Below, piece after piece: positions 37,291 to 48,366 of a stretch of DNA of 64,000 bases (positions within the stretch are counted from its first letter, which is position 1; every line of letters begins with the position of its first letter). The stretch is from Pyrrhosoma nymphula (Eukaryota; Arthropoda; Insecta; Odonata; Coenagrionidae). Below the pieces are notes generated by a model. The model was given only the letters and a program-made list of their open reading frames with translations. It was not told the origin of the DNA and did no database searches. The position numbers and the translations under genes were made by a program. The stretch lies in contig OY754327.1 in the NCBI GenBank assembly GCA_963573305.1, positions 186,194,386 through 186,258,385 of the forward strand, given 5' to 3'.

Positions 37291-37570
37291 ATTCTCGCCT
37301 TTTCAAATCGCTGAAATTCCATTCGAGATACTACTCATAATATGACGATCAACAGTTAATTCATTGCTTATAATTTGATGGATCGATTTAAGTTTGACGG
37401 CTCGCATCCGATTACGATGCTCGGTCCTCCGTGGGAGTGAATTTGTTTTCAAGAAAATCGTCAATTCACTCTCGGAAATTGAATGTAATTGCAACTAGTA
37501 GTTGAAGGACCTCCCACCTCCATCCTTCTTCAGACACGGCGATTCGCTCACTTTTACTGATGAACATATC

Positions 37571-37610
37571 GTACTAGCATGTACTAGCATGTACTAGCAT
37601 TAACTAGCAT
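37571..37610. repeat. Four 10-bp tandem units
   Basis: GTACTAGCAT repeated three times plus one variant (TAACTAGCAT). Confidence 0.9.
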
Positions 37611-38800
37611 TGATCGTAGATGGTTTGAATCGTCATTGGGCACTTACAAAAAGAATACTATCCGTGAGTAGTCTGTAAAATTATTTAGTCAGCAGAATAC
37701 TATTGTACACTCTTTCACATTTGTAGCATACGTCGCACGGATATAATGTCTTGAGATGCGGAATATGAGAGTGAGATTAGAATTCGCCGAGCAAATTCTA
37801 AGTAGCGCTCCTTTCCAATTTAAAATCTCTTAGATCTTGAGCGTTTCCTTTGGAGTATACTATTTTTCTTCCTCGGCAGTCGTATGGGACGTTAAACGCG
37901 ATCTAGGCAAGAATAACGACACATTCATCGGTAACATATAAACGCAGACCATGTAAATATATAAAATTAGTGCATCCCAACCGAACTTTGGGCTGCTTTA
38001 TCTATTTTTTAAAAAAATGCATTTGGGGGCCAGTGTCTTTCGGCGAAACCCTCCTGGCGGCACGCCAGTTCACCTCATCCGCCTCCGTGTCTCCTCAGCT
38101 GGCACGTGAGTCTTGGAAGAAAACAGGCGACAGATTCTTCAGGCTCCACGTCATTAGTTACGATATAATGTGCAGAAAATGGGATATGCTGAAATGAATG
38201 CTGATTTCAACTGAGCAGGGAGATAGTTCACAGTCTCGCAAAGAATTGTCTGCCTCGAAATTGCGAAAAATATTTAACTTATACTTTTTTCCTTCGACCA
38301 TTAAGAGATAACAATCCTAATTCCTTTAACCATTTGGTAACACTGCTAAGTTTACCGTAATATTTTTGTACACATTTTTCTGCTCTCCGCAGCATTCGTC
38401 CTATTCTGACACTAGTCCTACTTCGTGAGGGAGTTGAATGGAACGCCTGCGACGTTCAGAGACTCAATGGCTGAAACCACCTTACTCAATTCAGTTTCCG
38501 CGGGAGAATCCTCTTCAATCCGAGTATGCTGAAAATGGAGTTCAGCACAAATTAATTATTCACTCACGAAGAAGAGCTGGAGAGAAAAAAGTACCTATGT
38601 ATCCATTTGATGGCAGTGGAGGGAGTGAAGGAAGGGAAGGGGGAGGGGAAGGGAAGGGAGGAAAGGCTGGGTGTTGGGAGGGGGGGGATGTTTTAAGCGT
38701 TGCAGGGGTAGGGGGAGGGAATGAAGGAAAGGGGTGGAGAGGGGAGCGAGAGGGATACAAATGTTCGTTACCAATAGCATGTGTTCGAATTTAAATGACT
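37611..38800. other. Anonymous stretch with a purine-rich patch
   Basis: 38610-38755 is almost pure purine on the + strand (GGAGG and GGAAGG repeats). Nothing else recognised. Confidence 0.4.
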
Positions 38801-38805
38801 CTTTA

Positions 38806-39085
38806 CCTCCAGCTCTTCTAATCTGACCAAGTGCACAAAACGTGAGTTAAACTTGATCGCTGGGTCCACTGTCGAGTAAATGTTTTGCTAAATGAGATGT
38901 TGAGGCGTTACGAGTGGTAAAGAAAGCCCTGTGTTCCTTTACTCGCTTCGTGAAGTGCCTTCCAGGTTGGCCAAAGTAGATGGCTTCCAAGTCGCCGCAT
39001 TCAAGGAAGTATACACCGCTGTTTAATTTGGTCTTCTATATCCTTGCTGGAGCCTAGAATATTTCCCGAGGTGAACTTATTATAG
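38806..39085 (-). pseudogene. GIY-YIG endonuclease relic of a second Penelope-like element
   Basis: On the minus strand from about 39029 the frame reads KLNSGVYFLECGDLEAIYFG, then QPGRHFTKRVKEH, then STSHLAKHLLDSG before a stop at 38847. This aligns with the nuclease at 9879-10295: SGVY with SGVY, Y-F-G where Y-I-G is usual, GR-x-F, R-V-K-E-H with R-I-N-E-H, and HLAKHL with HLAKHL. Upstream in another frame is FTSGNILGSSKDIEDQIK, matching the pre-domain NNSKDPNDPMKK. Downstream, a third frame has HLVRLEELEVK, the expected distal Glu region. At least two frameshifts make it dead. Divergence from the first PLE indicates a different family. Confidence 0.75.
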
Positions 39086-40844
39086 AAGGCCACCCTTACC
39101 ATTTATTTGGGATTAGCGTAAGGTACTTGTTGAAATTCAACGGGTGTGAAAAACATTGAACTTATTTTATAAGAAAACCACAAAGCCTGAAGAATACTGT
39201 CAGCGTTATCATTTCAGGAGTTCGTCACCTATCTTGTATGTTGTGTTCGTTGTAAAAGACACGCTTACCGTTTTCCAGGTACACGGAGAGATGAGTGACT
39301 GTTGGTCCTCTTTCATCCACGGGAAACCCAAAAATGGGCCACGCAGGTTTATTACTCCTTAAATAGCACCCAGGTTGATAGATGGTCACCTCGTCCCTCC
39401 GGTTCTCTTGAGCCGTCTTCTGAGTGATTAGCATCTTCATCGCTTCCCATGAGTACATACATATATTTGCATTCAATGACGTAATTGAGTTGCGCTATTC
39501 AACGTTGATATGTACGTTGAGTATCTTAATCAGGATTGGAGAGTAGGGTAAAATCCAGCGGTTGACAGCGTCAAAAGGAGCATTTGCAGCAGCAGCCATG
39601 TTTATTTGACCTATGAATCCTCCGTCACATGGACTGCGCCTTATGCATAAAGGGTACCCATAATTATTGGCTTCAGTTGCTAAATAAAAAATCTATGGTA
39701 ATTCTAAGTGCACGTGTCGATTTTCATACACGGAGGTTGTCCATTGAGCAGAATTTTCGTTCTTCTTTCGGGTAAGAAGCATGTAGTGACGTCAATATAA
39801 TTGTCGCCATCTTAAAACAGTTTGAAGTTTCGAAACAGATGGGTCTATATTTGAACCGGATTTATAGCTGGTTACCCGTCCGTAGGTTGGGTTAGGATGA
39901 AAGTTGTGTGGTTCTTAGCGTAACACCACGGGGAGAAACTTATGAGATCACTGGTGGGCATGTATTTGCGCATCCAAGTCTAACCTTAGTCGTATTCCTT
40001 GCAAGGGCTCATTTTCTCGCAAAGAAGATATTCCTCTTGCTTTAGAAGATTTTTTCGAAAGGTTATTCTTTTTTCTATTTGGCATGTTGATGAATATATT
40101 TTAAGTCCAAGGAGGGGAAACAGCGGCGAGTGAAAGTCTTCAATAGGCAACTCGATGATTGAGTGAATGTAGGTTAACTGCACATTAGAACTTTCAAACA
40201 TATCTAAATTACTCTTAACGTTCATCATGAGGGAATTGGTCTAAAAAACAGTTCACAACACTAATGAGAGACAGACGATGCCACAACTACCTGAGTTTTA
40301 AACGATAATAAACAACGCCGTGTTTGTTGTAGCAATACTAATCGCTGCACGTAAATACTCTTGCATATTTAATTGCGTGTGTAGTCTATTTAATTCCTTT
40401 ATGTGTATCGTTTACTTCTTAAGTGTTCTCTCATATACATGCTGTGCACCTATGAGAGCAACTTTGAGGATATACATTGAAGAGAATAGTTGTAGTAAAT
40501 ATGCGTTGAATTTAACGATTACCCCCTGAAGCAATCTATCATGGGGTCCTTGGGACTCCGGGCCCTTCTTATACAGATTTCCTTTCTACGTGCTATCATG
40601 GGCCTGTAGGAAAACGTGATATTTAAATGCTAGAGGCGTGAATATGCTTTGAAAATCAAATCTCTGGTTGCCAAGGAAATATGCTATTATTGATTTCTGA
40701 GAAAAATGTGAGATTTTTCAGCTAAAAACATTATTTTCGGACAAATACGAAACGTAAATGAAAATCAATTGAAAGAATAAGAAGCATCATTTATTCAGCC
40801 ATCAGATGAAAAAATGTCAGCCCCCTATCTTGTGTGAAAGTACT

Positions 40845-42876
40845 GGTAAAGGTGAGCTTTCGTCTCGCACTTTCAAATTTTTTTTTTGAAAAACGTATGA
40901 AACTGACGAAATTGAATGTGATACCTGGGAGTAGAGGAAGAATGCGGATTTGTAAAAATGTAAGAATCATACCGGTGTAACTAGTAGTTTTTGAGATATA
41001 GACGTTTGAAAATGACCAATTTTTCGATTTTTTCGTCCGTTTTCGACGCCATATTTGGAGGTTTTCACGAACAACCGTTAGAGGGATAACACTAATTTCA
41101 CCTCTACAATATACCTTTACCCCACCCCCCCAACAAGCGTACGGGCCTATGGAGTGAAACAGGGGTGCTAGGGTGGGACGGTACGCGGGCCCGATTTGGC
41201 CATTTTCAAAAGTGAAAAACGCATTTCTTGTGGAAATGGTAAAGTGGAAATGGGCATTTCTGGGAGTCGAGGACGTTTCAAAATGATGATTTTCAAGGCA
41301 TTTTCGTGATTTGGAAATGGGCATATCTGGTAGTCGAGGACGTTTCAAAATGATGATTTTCACTGAGTTCCCGTGATTTTGAAAAGCGGAAAACGATTTC
41401 CCCTTCCGTAAATTGCCCTGAACCCACCCCACAAAGAGGTTTGCGGGCCAATGGAGTTAAACACGAATTGGTTATAATCAAAAGTGAAAAACTCATTTTC
41501 GTGAGTTTGAATAGCGGAAAACGCATTTTTAGCGCGATCGATAACGAGGAAATGGGCATTTCTGGGAATGGTTGAAGTTTCAAAATGTTATTCTGTGTAT
41601 TATTTTAAGAATAGAATCCCTCACGCTCATTAGTGATTATTGGTGGGAATTGGTGGAAGGCTAAAATGTTATTTCGCGTATTATTTTAAGAATAGAATCC
41701 CTCACGCTCATTGGTGATTATTGGTGAGCATTGGTTGAAGTTGCAAAATGTTATTCTGCGTATTATTTTAAGAATAGAATCCCTCACGCTCATTAGTGAT
41801 TATTGGTGGGAATTGGTGGAAGGCTAAAATGTTATTTCGCGTATTATTTTAAGAATAGAATCCCTCACGCTCATTGGTGATTATTGGTGAGCATTGGTTG
41901 AAGTTGCAAAATGTTATTCTGCGTATTATTTTAAGAATAGAATCCCTCACGCTTATTGGTGATTATTGGTGAGCATTGGTAGAAGGCTAAAATGTTATTT
42001 CGCGTATTATTTTAAGAATAGAATCCCTCACGCTCATTGGTGATTATTGGTGGGAATCGGTAGAAGGCTAAAATGATATTTCGCGTATTATTTTAAGAAT
42101 AGAATCCCTCACGCTTATTGGTGATTATTGGTGAGCATTGGTAGAAGGCTAAAATGTTATTTCGCGTATTATTTTAAGAATAGAATCCCTCAGGTCACAA
42201 CGTTAATATAAGTGGGCTTTTGTTAGAGGCTAATGATATAGTATTGTTGACGGAGTTCTCTCAGGTAGTGTGGAAGGGGGAAATTAACTGTCAACAGTTG
42301 GAAGTTAATTGTTGAGAGTAGTTGGCATTAATCATTTTCTCACTTGCGTGTGTGGTGTATGGTCGCCATGATTTGCCAATCGTGTACGCTCAATTAGGAA
42401 GTGTAAATCCTCCATTTAAAGTGATACGTGAAATGTTATTAGTACAGTGGAATGAATGTGAGTGAAAAGGAAGTGTAAATCCTTCATTTGAAGTGAAATG
42501 TGCAATGTTTACTGCGGTGGAATGAATGGAATTGGATTGTAGTAAATGGCTGTTGCGGGGCGAGTTTGAGTGGAAGGAGGGAAGAAACTGTGTAGAAAAG
42601 TGTGTATATGCTAGAGAACCAACTGCTCGATCGCTGCGCTACGTACAGTGGAAAAGAGGAAACGGCATTTTTTCACAATATGGCGGAGAGGAAAAAACGC
42701 ACTTCTCAGGTTTGAAAGTTTCTCATTTCTAAAGTAGTTGATGCATTGTTGTGTTGAAAGTGTTAAACAAATTTGCAAAGCTTGCATAATAAGTGAGGTG
42801 AAATTGGTTCTGATATCTCTGTTTAAAGTGGGTGAAAATCGCGAAAACAAGTGCGAGACGAAAGCTCACCTTTACC
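40845..42876. mobile_element. Inverted-repeat element with 8-bp target duplication and internal minisatellite
   Basis: Perfect 28-bp terminal inverted repeats (40845-40872 and 42849-42876), outer sequence GGTAAAGGTGAGCTTTCGTC. They are flanked by perfect AAAGTACT duplications (40837-40844 and 42877-42884). Helitron B holds the uninterrupted site once (GTGAAAGTACTTCTAAAAAG, near 14330), which proves the insertion. Eight-base duplications occur in the hAT, P and Merlin superfamilies; the termini fit none clearly. There is no transposase frame. The interior holds repeated GGAAATGGGCATTTCTGGGA-type blocks (41245-41570) and an 81-bp array. Confidence 0.85.
41582..42192. repeat. 81-bp minisatellite, eight anchors
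   Basis: The anchor AAGAATAGAATCCCTCA starts at 41607, 41688, 41770, 41851, 41933, 42014, 42095 and 42176, so the period is 81 or 82. The early units alternate between two variants (GGGAATTGGTGGAAGGC and GAGCATTGGTTGAAGTTGC), giving a 163-bp higher-order repeat. Confidence 0.95.
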
Positions 42877-43279
42877 AAAGTACTTTTAAAAAGTAAAAAA
42901 TGAAACCACTGCACCGAACCCAATGCATAACATGGACCACCAGGGGGGCCTTCGGTGGCCCTGAGGGCTTTTTACTATAGCCTATGTTACAACCAGATAT
43001 ATTTTCTCTATCCACATGCCAAATTTCAGCTCAATCGGTCCAGTAATTTTAGCGTGATTGAGCAACAGATAGACACAATTACAATTTTATATATTAGTAA
43101 GGATTACACCCCTAACCATGCAAAACAAGGTTTTTGTTCATTGAACCCTAAAATGTTTTTGTTTACAAGTACCAAATATGTGTTCCAAATTTTATCCAAA
43201 TCGGTCCAGTGGTTTAGGAGGAGATGTGGAACATACCCACATACACTGACTTTTATATACATGTGTATATGAAGACTAG

Positions 43280-43852
43280 CAGAAATACGGGAGGCATAAA
43301 AGAAATAAAAAGCACCTATAGTAGTTTTATTCATACATAAGAGAATCTGACTTCTCATTTCTAATCTTAGTTATTTTACTATGTGTAAATTACTCGATAT
43401 GTCACTTAGTGATGCATAGTATTAAGCTATTTAACTGAAATTGTTTATTTTTTAAACAGTAAAACTAAAAACGTATTCCAGTTTCGCAAGATGGGCGTGG
43501 GGAACATCGTCATAAACTTCGAGCATATTTTCCCTAAATTGAGTTTGAGCGAGATTTTTTTTAACATCACCAATTCAAATTTTTATGAAATAATAATTAC
43601 CATGTACAAACGCGGAAAGTTTCAAGATAAACGGCCCAAGATAAATAGATTGCATCATTTACTCCGATGAAGCTGGCAATACGCGCATTTTAAGGAGTTG
43701 ACTTTCTCTTTCTTCGGGATTTTCATTCTGGCGTCTTAAGTTCCATTCCTTTTGCATATTTGTTACCAATCGTCCCATGATGCCTTCGTGTATTTTATGG
43801 TTGAAATTATGTTCAAAGTAGATGTAATTTTCAAAATCATTTCAAATCAAAA
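43280..43852. other. AT-rich anonymous stretch
   Basis: Nothing recognised between Helitron C and the SINE duplication. Confidence 0.4.
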
Positions 43853-43989
43853 CCAAGAGAGGAGAATTAGACATGGACAGGTGATGGAATAGCTGCCCTT
43901 GTGTGCCATCCAGAGGCCACGGCTACGGGCTCAAGCTTGAAGGGGTATTCTTTGTTATAAGCCCCAGCCGAAATCATGGTAAATCTAAG

Positions 43990-44065
43990 TGTCCTGATAG
44001 CTCAACTGGTAGAGCACTCGGCGCGAAATCGGGAGGTTCCGGGTTCGAGTCCCGGTCACGGCACA
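43990..44065 (+). tRNA. tRNA-like SINE head, unit 1
   Basis: Box A TAGCTCAACTGG, box B GGTTCGAGTCC, T-arm CCGGGTTCGAGTCCCGG, acceptor GTGTCCT against ACGGCAC with one mismatch. The loop CGCGAAA lacks U33. A tRNA gene is possible but a SINE head fits better, given the related head at 18257. Confidence 0.5.
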
Positions 44066-44449
44066 TTTTTACCCTCTGATTTCTCGGCTGTACCATCTTC
44101 CAAATCACCAGTGTCTTCGTCCAATTTTAGTTACATGTTTCCTATCTCTTTCTTTCACCTTCTGTTCAAATTATTATATATTTATTCGCCTAAAAGGCGG
44201 TGTGTGAGTGAGTGAACGAAATGTATGGCCGAACCGGCTCTTTTCCTCTTCAGTTCATGTTCCTATCTCTGTCCGACTCTCTGTGTGAATGAACTCATCT
44301 TTACTTTCTTCTTGTGTCCATGTCTAATTCTCCTCTCTTGGTGATGGAATAGCTGCCCTTGTGTGCCATCCAGAGGCCACGGCTACGGGCTCAAGCTTGA
44401 AGGGGTATTCTTTGTTATAAGCCCCAGCCGAAATCATGGTAAATCTAAG

Positions 44450-44525
44450 TGTCCTGATAGCTCAACTGGTAGAGCACTCGGCGCGAAATCGGGAGGTTCC
44501 GGGTTCGAGTCCCGGTCACGGCACA
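44450..44525 (+). tRNA. tRNA-like SINE head, unit 2
   Basis: Identical to the unit 1 copy 460 bp upstream. Confidence 0.5.
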
Positions 44526-44682
44526 TTTTTACCCTCTGATTTCTCGGCTGTCCCATCTTCCAAATCACCAGTGTCTTCGTCCAATTTTAGTTACATGTTT
44601 CCTATCTCTTTCTTTCACCTTCTGTTCAAATTATTATATATTTATTCGCCTAAAAGGCGGTGTGTGAGTGAGTGAACGAAAT

Positions 44683-44722
44683 ATATATATATTTCACCGA
44701 AATATATATATATATATATATC
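44683..44722. repeat. (TA)n microsatellite
   Basis: Two TA tracts split by TTTCACCGAA, at the point where unit 2 of the SINE duplication stops. Confidence 0.9.
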
Positions 44723-46550
44723 GGCTGTACTGTCCCACAAAATTGGCCGCTTTTCAATTAGGTCAACTATCAAACATTCTTTTTCAAGAGAAAACAAATA
44801 TTTGTCCTTTTTCGGTCCCATGTTCTGTTTCACTCATGAAGTGCAAGCCATCAGTTGATTTGTGATAAAAAAATCGCGTGTCACGGCAACAGACAAAGTG
44901 GCCACGTAATTAAAACCGAGTCCTTGATTGGCTGCGGTTGCGATTCTCGGTCTGAAAAATAGACGGTCGGCTATACCCGCTCACGCCAGCCGCTGCCTTC
45001 CTATTGGTTGACGAGTTAACCGCTCCCGCTAACCGCTCCGACGAACGCTAGTGTGATACGGCCTTTAGAAGGCATTTACAACGGAGGACGTTGGTGAACG
45101 AGAGAATATGATCATGAGCCAGGTAAGAATGAGTGAAATAGAAAAATGGCTTCCTTAATCGGGACGATGAGACGGAGGGAGAAGGAACTTTGGAATTAGT
45201 TGGGTGATGAAAGGAGTGAATTACGCCACAAGGACGTTTGAGAGAGGAAGGGCAGGAGCAGAGGAGCGAAGGATTTCAAAGGACGTGGTTCAAAGGTTGA
45301 GGAGCCTCTTGGTTGAAAATAAGAGGTCGGGTGCTGACGGCAGATGGCGCCCGTTTGTTTCGAATCCGCGGTTGAGGGAGGACACCCGGGCTGTCGACGA
45401 AGCACGCTGGTGGAGCTAACAGTTGGTGCATTCCCCTTCAGTGAGGATGCCTCCGCATCGCACACGTCGGCGTGGTGCACGGCCGCAGGCCTTACCTGTG
45501 GTATCCAGGCACCGTCGTCACGAAGTCCCTGTGGTGGCTTGTTACCCTCTGCAGTGATTATAAGTCCCAAGAGGGAAGGGCGTTTCTTATGAGCGACTCA
45601 TTGGCCGGGGAGGACAGCGAAATTTGAATTAAGGATAATAGCATTTCCCACGTAATACACTTCTAGACACGATAATTGTAGTATTTCGGTGTTGATATCA
45701 CTGCAGTAGACGTTGCAGGTGTTTTCACCTAGAAATGTGAACTTTCTCCCACTGACGGTGAATATCGCATTCAGTCTGCCACGGCGATCATGGGATTGGA
45801 GAGATTAAGGGGAGGGGTGAAGGGAACTGGGGGGTGGGGGGGACGAGGGAGGGGGGGGGGAAACAAAGGAAGGCGGAAGGGATTTAATGAGCGGTGAAAA
45901 AGGAGACGCATTTTGAGAGCATAAAATAAAATGCGAATTTGGGGGATCTGGGGGGTGGTTGAAATGAAATGTTTTTTTCTTCTTTGTTTATCTACTTCCT
46001 TCGAGTCTCCTTGACTACACCCGCCCCCCACCTCCGGGAGAGGAGATTGGGGGGGGGGAGGGAAAGACGCCCAACTCCCTCATGTTTCTCCGTGCGAAGC
46101 TCACGCGTCGCGTCGCCTCCTGATTGGTCACCGCAGCTACCGCAATGAACCCACCACGCCGCCGCCGCAGAGAAAGAAAACTGGCACACACACACACATA
46201 CACGATGTAAACGATAGAGCAAGTTTTAATAATTTCTTTTTTTATAATTTTAATGCGCAGGACGCTAGTAAACGGTACTTTCCAACATGATTTAATACAT
46301 TTATCAGGCTGACTACATTTTACCAAATGCTTTATGCTCCCAGATCTATGATTTTCCTCCAATGCATCATCTCATGGGCACGAAGCTTCAAGATACTCAA
46401 CGCTACATGGAAGGTAGTTGTGAGGCAAACACGTGAAAAGTTAAACAAGTATCGTCATGATGAGGTCTTAATAAGAAGTGCGCCGGCGGAGAGGTGAGCA
46501 AGTTCGCTGCGCGTTTGGTTCCTGCGGAGTGCCACCGCGTCCTCCGTGGA
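44723..46550. other. Anonymous, partly GC-rich stretch
   Basis: 44920-45060 contains ATTGGCTG and CTATTGGTTG (inverted CCAAT-like motifs). At 45108-45127 ATGATCATGAGCCAG|GTAAGA has the form of a coding exon with a splice donor. That is suggestive of a first exon but unsupported by any protein family. 45195-45570 is open on both strands. 45800-46080 is G-rich low complexity, and a (CA)n tract lies at 46184-46200. Confidence 0.3.
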
Positions 46551-46629
46551 TAGGGCTGGGAGGGTTTCCGGTTCACCGGTTCGGTTTTTTTCTGAACCGG
46601 CAAGCCGGTTCAGATTTAGTAAACAAAAA

Positions 46630-46760
46630 ACCGGGGAAGCGGTTCTGAACCGGTGCACCCGGTAAGCGGTTGTGAACCGGTGCCCCCGGTAAGCGGTTCT
46701 GAACCGGTGCAACCGTTAAGCGGTTCTGAACCGGTGCACCGGGGAATCGGTTCTGAAACA
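46630..46760. repeat. 27-bp tandem array
   Basis: Four to five units of GGTTCTGAACCGGTGCAC plus variable 9 bases; each unit contains the palindrome GAACCGGT. Confidence 0.85.
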
Positions 46761-47329
46761 CCGATGATCGTTCGCTGCTCGGCTTTCACGCCGCCGCCTC
46801 CCTCCCCTCCTCTGTTCGCAGCCAGGCTGGCTGGAGACCACGCATGTGAACTATTCCTATGCCCTATTACTTACCATAAAGCAAATATATATGGACTTAC
46901 TAAAAAACCATTTTCCCTTTTTCCCTCAATTTTACCCCCCACCCCTTGATATTGGTGGTAAAAAAAATGTTGAGACGTGCAATTTAAAGGCAACTAACAT
47001 CTCCACAACTTACTTGAGTGCATATTTAATAAAATTAGTTTTTGATTTAATCAGCGATCCAAAGGGACGGAAAAGTGACAATTTTGCTGGAATTGCGATT
47101 TTACCCCTTTGCCTCGCATAAAAAGCATTGGCTCTCGCAAAAATTCTCACTTTTTACTGTTCAGTTTAGGAAAGCATACCTGCGTTAGTATCTTCGAAGA
47201 AGTATCTTCTTTAAGGAAAAAAATACGTCTTCAAAATACAGGTTAAATAAACATTTTGGTATAAAAACCTTTTTTATGAAAAAAAAATGGGGTTCACTAG
47301 AAGAAAAAAATAGTTAAGTAGAAAAAACG

Positions 47330-47470
47330 GTTCATTAAACAAAACGGTTCAGTAGAAAACACCGGTTCAGTAGAAAACACCGGTTCAGTAGATAACACCG
47401 GTTCAGAAGAAAAAACCGGTGCAGTGGAAAAAACCGGTGTAGTAGAAAAAACCGGTTCGATCTATTGAAC
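47330..47470. repeat. 18-bp tandem array
   Basis: Six or more units of ACCGGTTCAGTAGAAAAC with drift to CCGGTGCAG and CCGGTGTAG. Confidence 0.85.
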
Positions 47471-47569
47471 CGGTGCACTGCCGTCGCAAACGTTTTTTTT
47501 CAGAACCGAGAACCGGTTCAGTATTTCCTGCACCGCCCAGCCCTATCCGTTGCCATTCCCAAAGAGACG

Positions 47570-48320
47570 TAGGATTGCTTCTCTCGGAGATTTGCAGGCG
47601 TGAGAGAGCGCGCTCTTATGCTCTCAATGTTTACTTCCGTGCAATTCGGCGGAAGTGACACCGAAGGCAGTGGTGCCACTAGACGGCGACTCTCGCAGGC
47701 TTCCCTCTCTACCTACGTAACGTGGTATTTTTCGAGAGGGCGCTATCACAGGAAAATTCCTCGAATATGGAATTCCACTCCTTGGGCACTAAGATGGCTC
47801 TTCACCCACGGCGGCGCCACCTATTGGGGTCAATGCCCTTGGATAGGTGTCGCCGGTGGACAGCCAGCTCCACGTTCGCCACTCTTCCGTCGGTCGCGAC
47901 GCCGCCAATCACCGCCTCCCGCCCCCAACCACCCGCGTCGAGGGGCACACTCACCTGCTCCGCGGGGGCGAGGGTGTGGGCGGGGGGGGGCAAGGGGGGG
48001 GTAAGGAAGGACCCCCCCCCCACTCTGTTCACCGGATAATGAAGTTCCGCTGGGGTGGAGAGAGAAGGGGGGGCGATCCTATTCCGAGAGAGAACAAAAG
48101 AGGGCGGTCGGGAGGGTGAGGGCTGAGTGATCTGTGTAGACAGACGGATGGTGTTTCTCCGCCCCACCCCGCATCGGAAGGTGAGCGCTCGCAGTGAGTG
48201 GGGATACGGGAGGCGGCCGCGAGGTGACCACGAGTGGGAGGAAGGGGCGCAGGCCCTTCTGCGCACGTTGTGGCCGCGGAGGGATTGGATTCTATTAGAG
48301 CGGAGGGAAGAGAGGATGGG
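47570..48320. other. GC-rich island
   Basis: CpG-rich, with G and C runs at 47980-48020. A 177-codon minus-strand frame is composition-driven. A candidate CpG island. Confidence 0.4.
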
Positions 48321-48366
48321 CCTTGATACTTGCAACCCTCTCCCTTTGACGTCATCTCTTCAGGGA

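Larger units (their letters stand above)
39113..43270 (-). mobile_element. Non-autonomous Helitron, copy C, interrupted by another element
   Basis: Same family and orientation as A and B. The 3' hairpin region (39121-39146) has a weakened left arm (ACTTGTTGA) and ends CGCTAA, which fits the Helitron CTRR rule. The 5' end near 43240-43270 carries TATATAAAAGTC. The family sequence is split by the 2032-bp insertion at 40845-42876 and resumes directly after the duplicated AAAGTACT. The copy begins about 28 bp from the PLE relic, so two of the four Helitrons lie beside PLE ends. Confidence 0.7.
43880..44682 (+). mobile_element. 460-bp tandem duplication of a tRNA-headed SINE
   Basis: Unit 1 runs 43880-44339. 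Unit 2 restarts at 44340 and follows unit 1 to 44682 with one difference noticed (TACC against TCCC). Each unit has a tRNA-like sequence at 43990-44065 or 44450-44525. Unit 1 lies between 27-bp inverted repeats (43853-43879 and 44315-44341; AATTAGACATGGACA and its complement). Near identity implies a very recent event. The identical 79-codon frames at 43976 and 44436 only read through the tRNA-like sequence. Confidence 0.8.
46551..47545. mobile_element. hAT-like non-autonomous element made of CCGGTT arrays
   Basis: Ends TAGGGCTGGGAGG (46551) and the inverse of TAGGGCTGGGCGG (ending 47545), the terminal style common in hAT elements. Flanks TCCGTGGA (46543-46550) and TCCGTTGC (47546-47553) agree at 6 of 8 positions, fitting an aged 8-bp duplication. 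Inside the left end is a 27-bp array (GGTTCTGAACCGGTGC units, 46630-46760). Inside the right end is an 18-bp array (CCGGTTCAGTAGAAAACA, 47365-47460). No transposase frame is present. Confidence 0.65.

Noticed and set aside
40791..41432. 213-codon minus-strand frame
   Set aside because: It crosses the boundary between the inserted element and Helitron C and its repetition mirrors the DNA repeats, so it is accidental.
41582..42192. Regular array considered as CRISPR
   Set aside because: The whole 81-bp unit is repeated, with no unique spacers, inside a eukaryotic transposon.
43990..44065. Functional tRNA gene
   Set aside because: Anticodon loop lacks U33, the acceptor stem has a mismatch, and the same head occurs in another element at 18257.
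43976..44675. Two identical 79-codon frames beginning MVNLSVLIAQLVEHS
   Set aside because: They translate through the tRNA-like SINE head; this peptide is a well-known artefact of tRNA sequences.
47330..47470. Telomere-like or satellite locus
   Set aside because: The 18-bp array is short and confined within the hAT-like ends.
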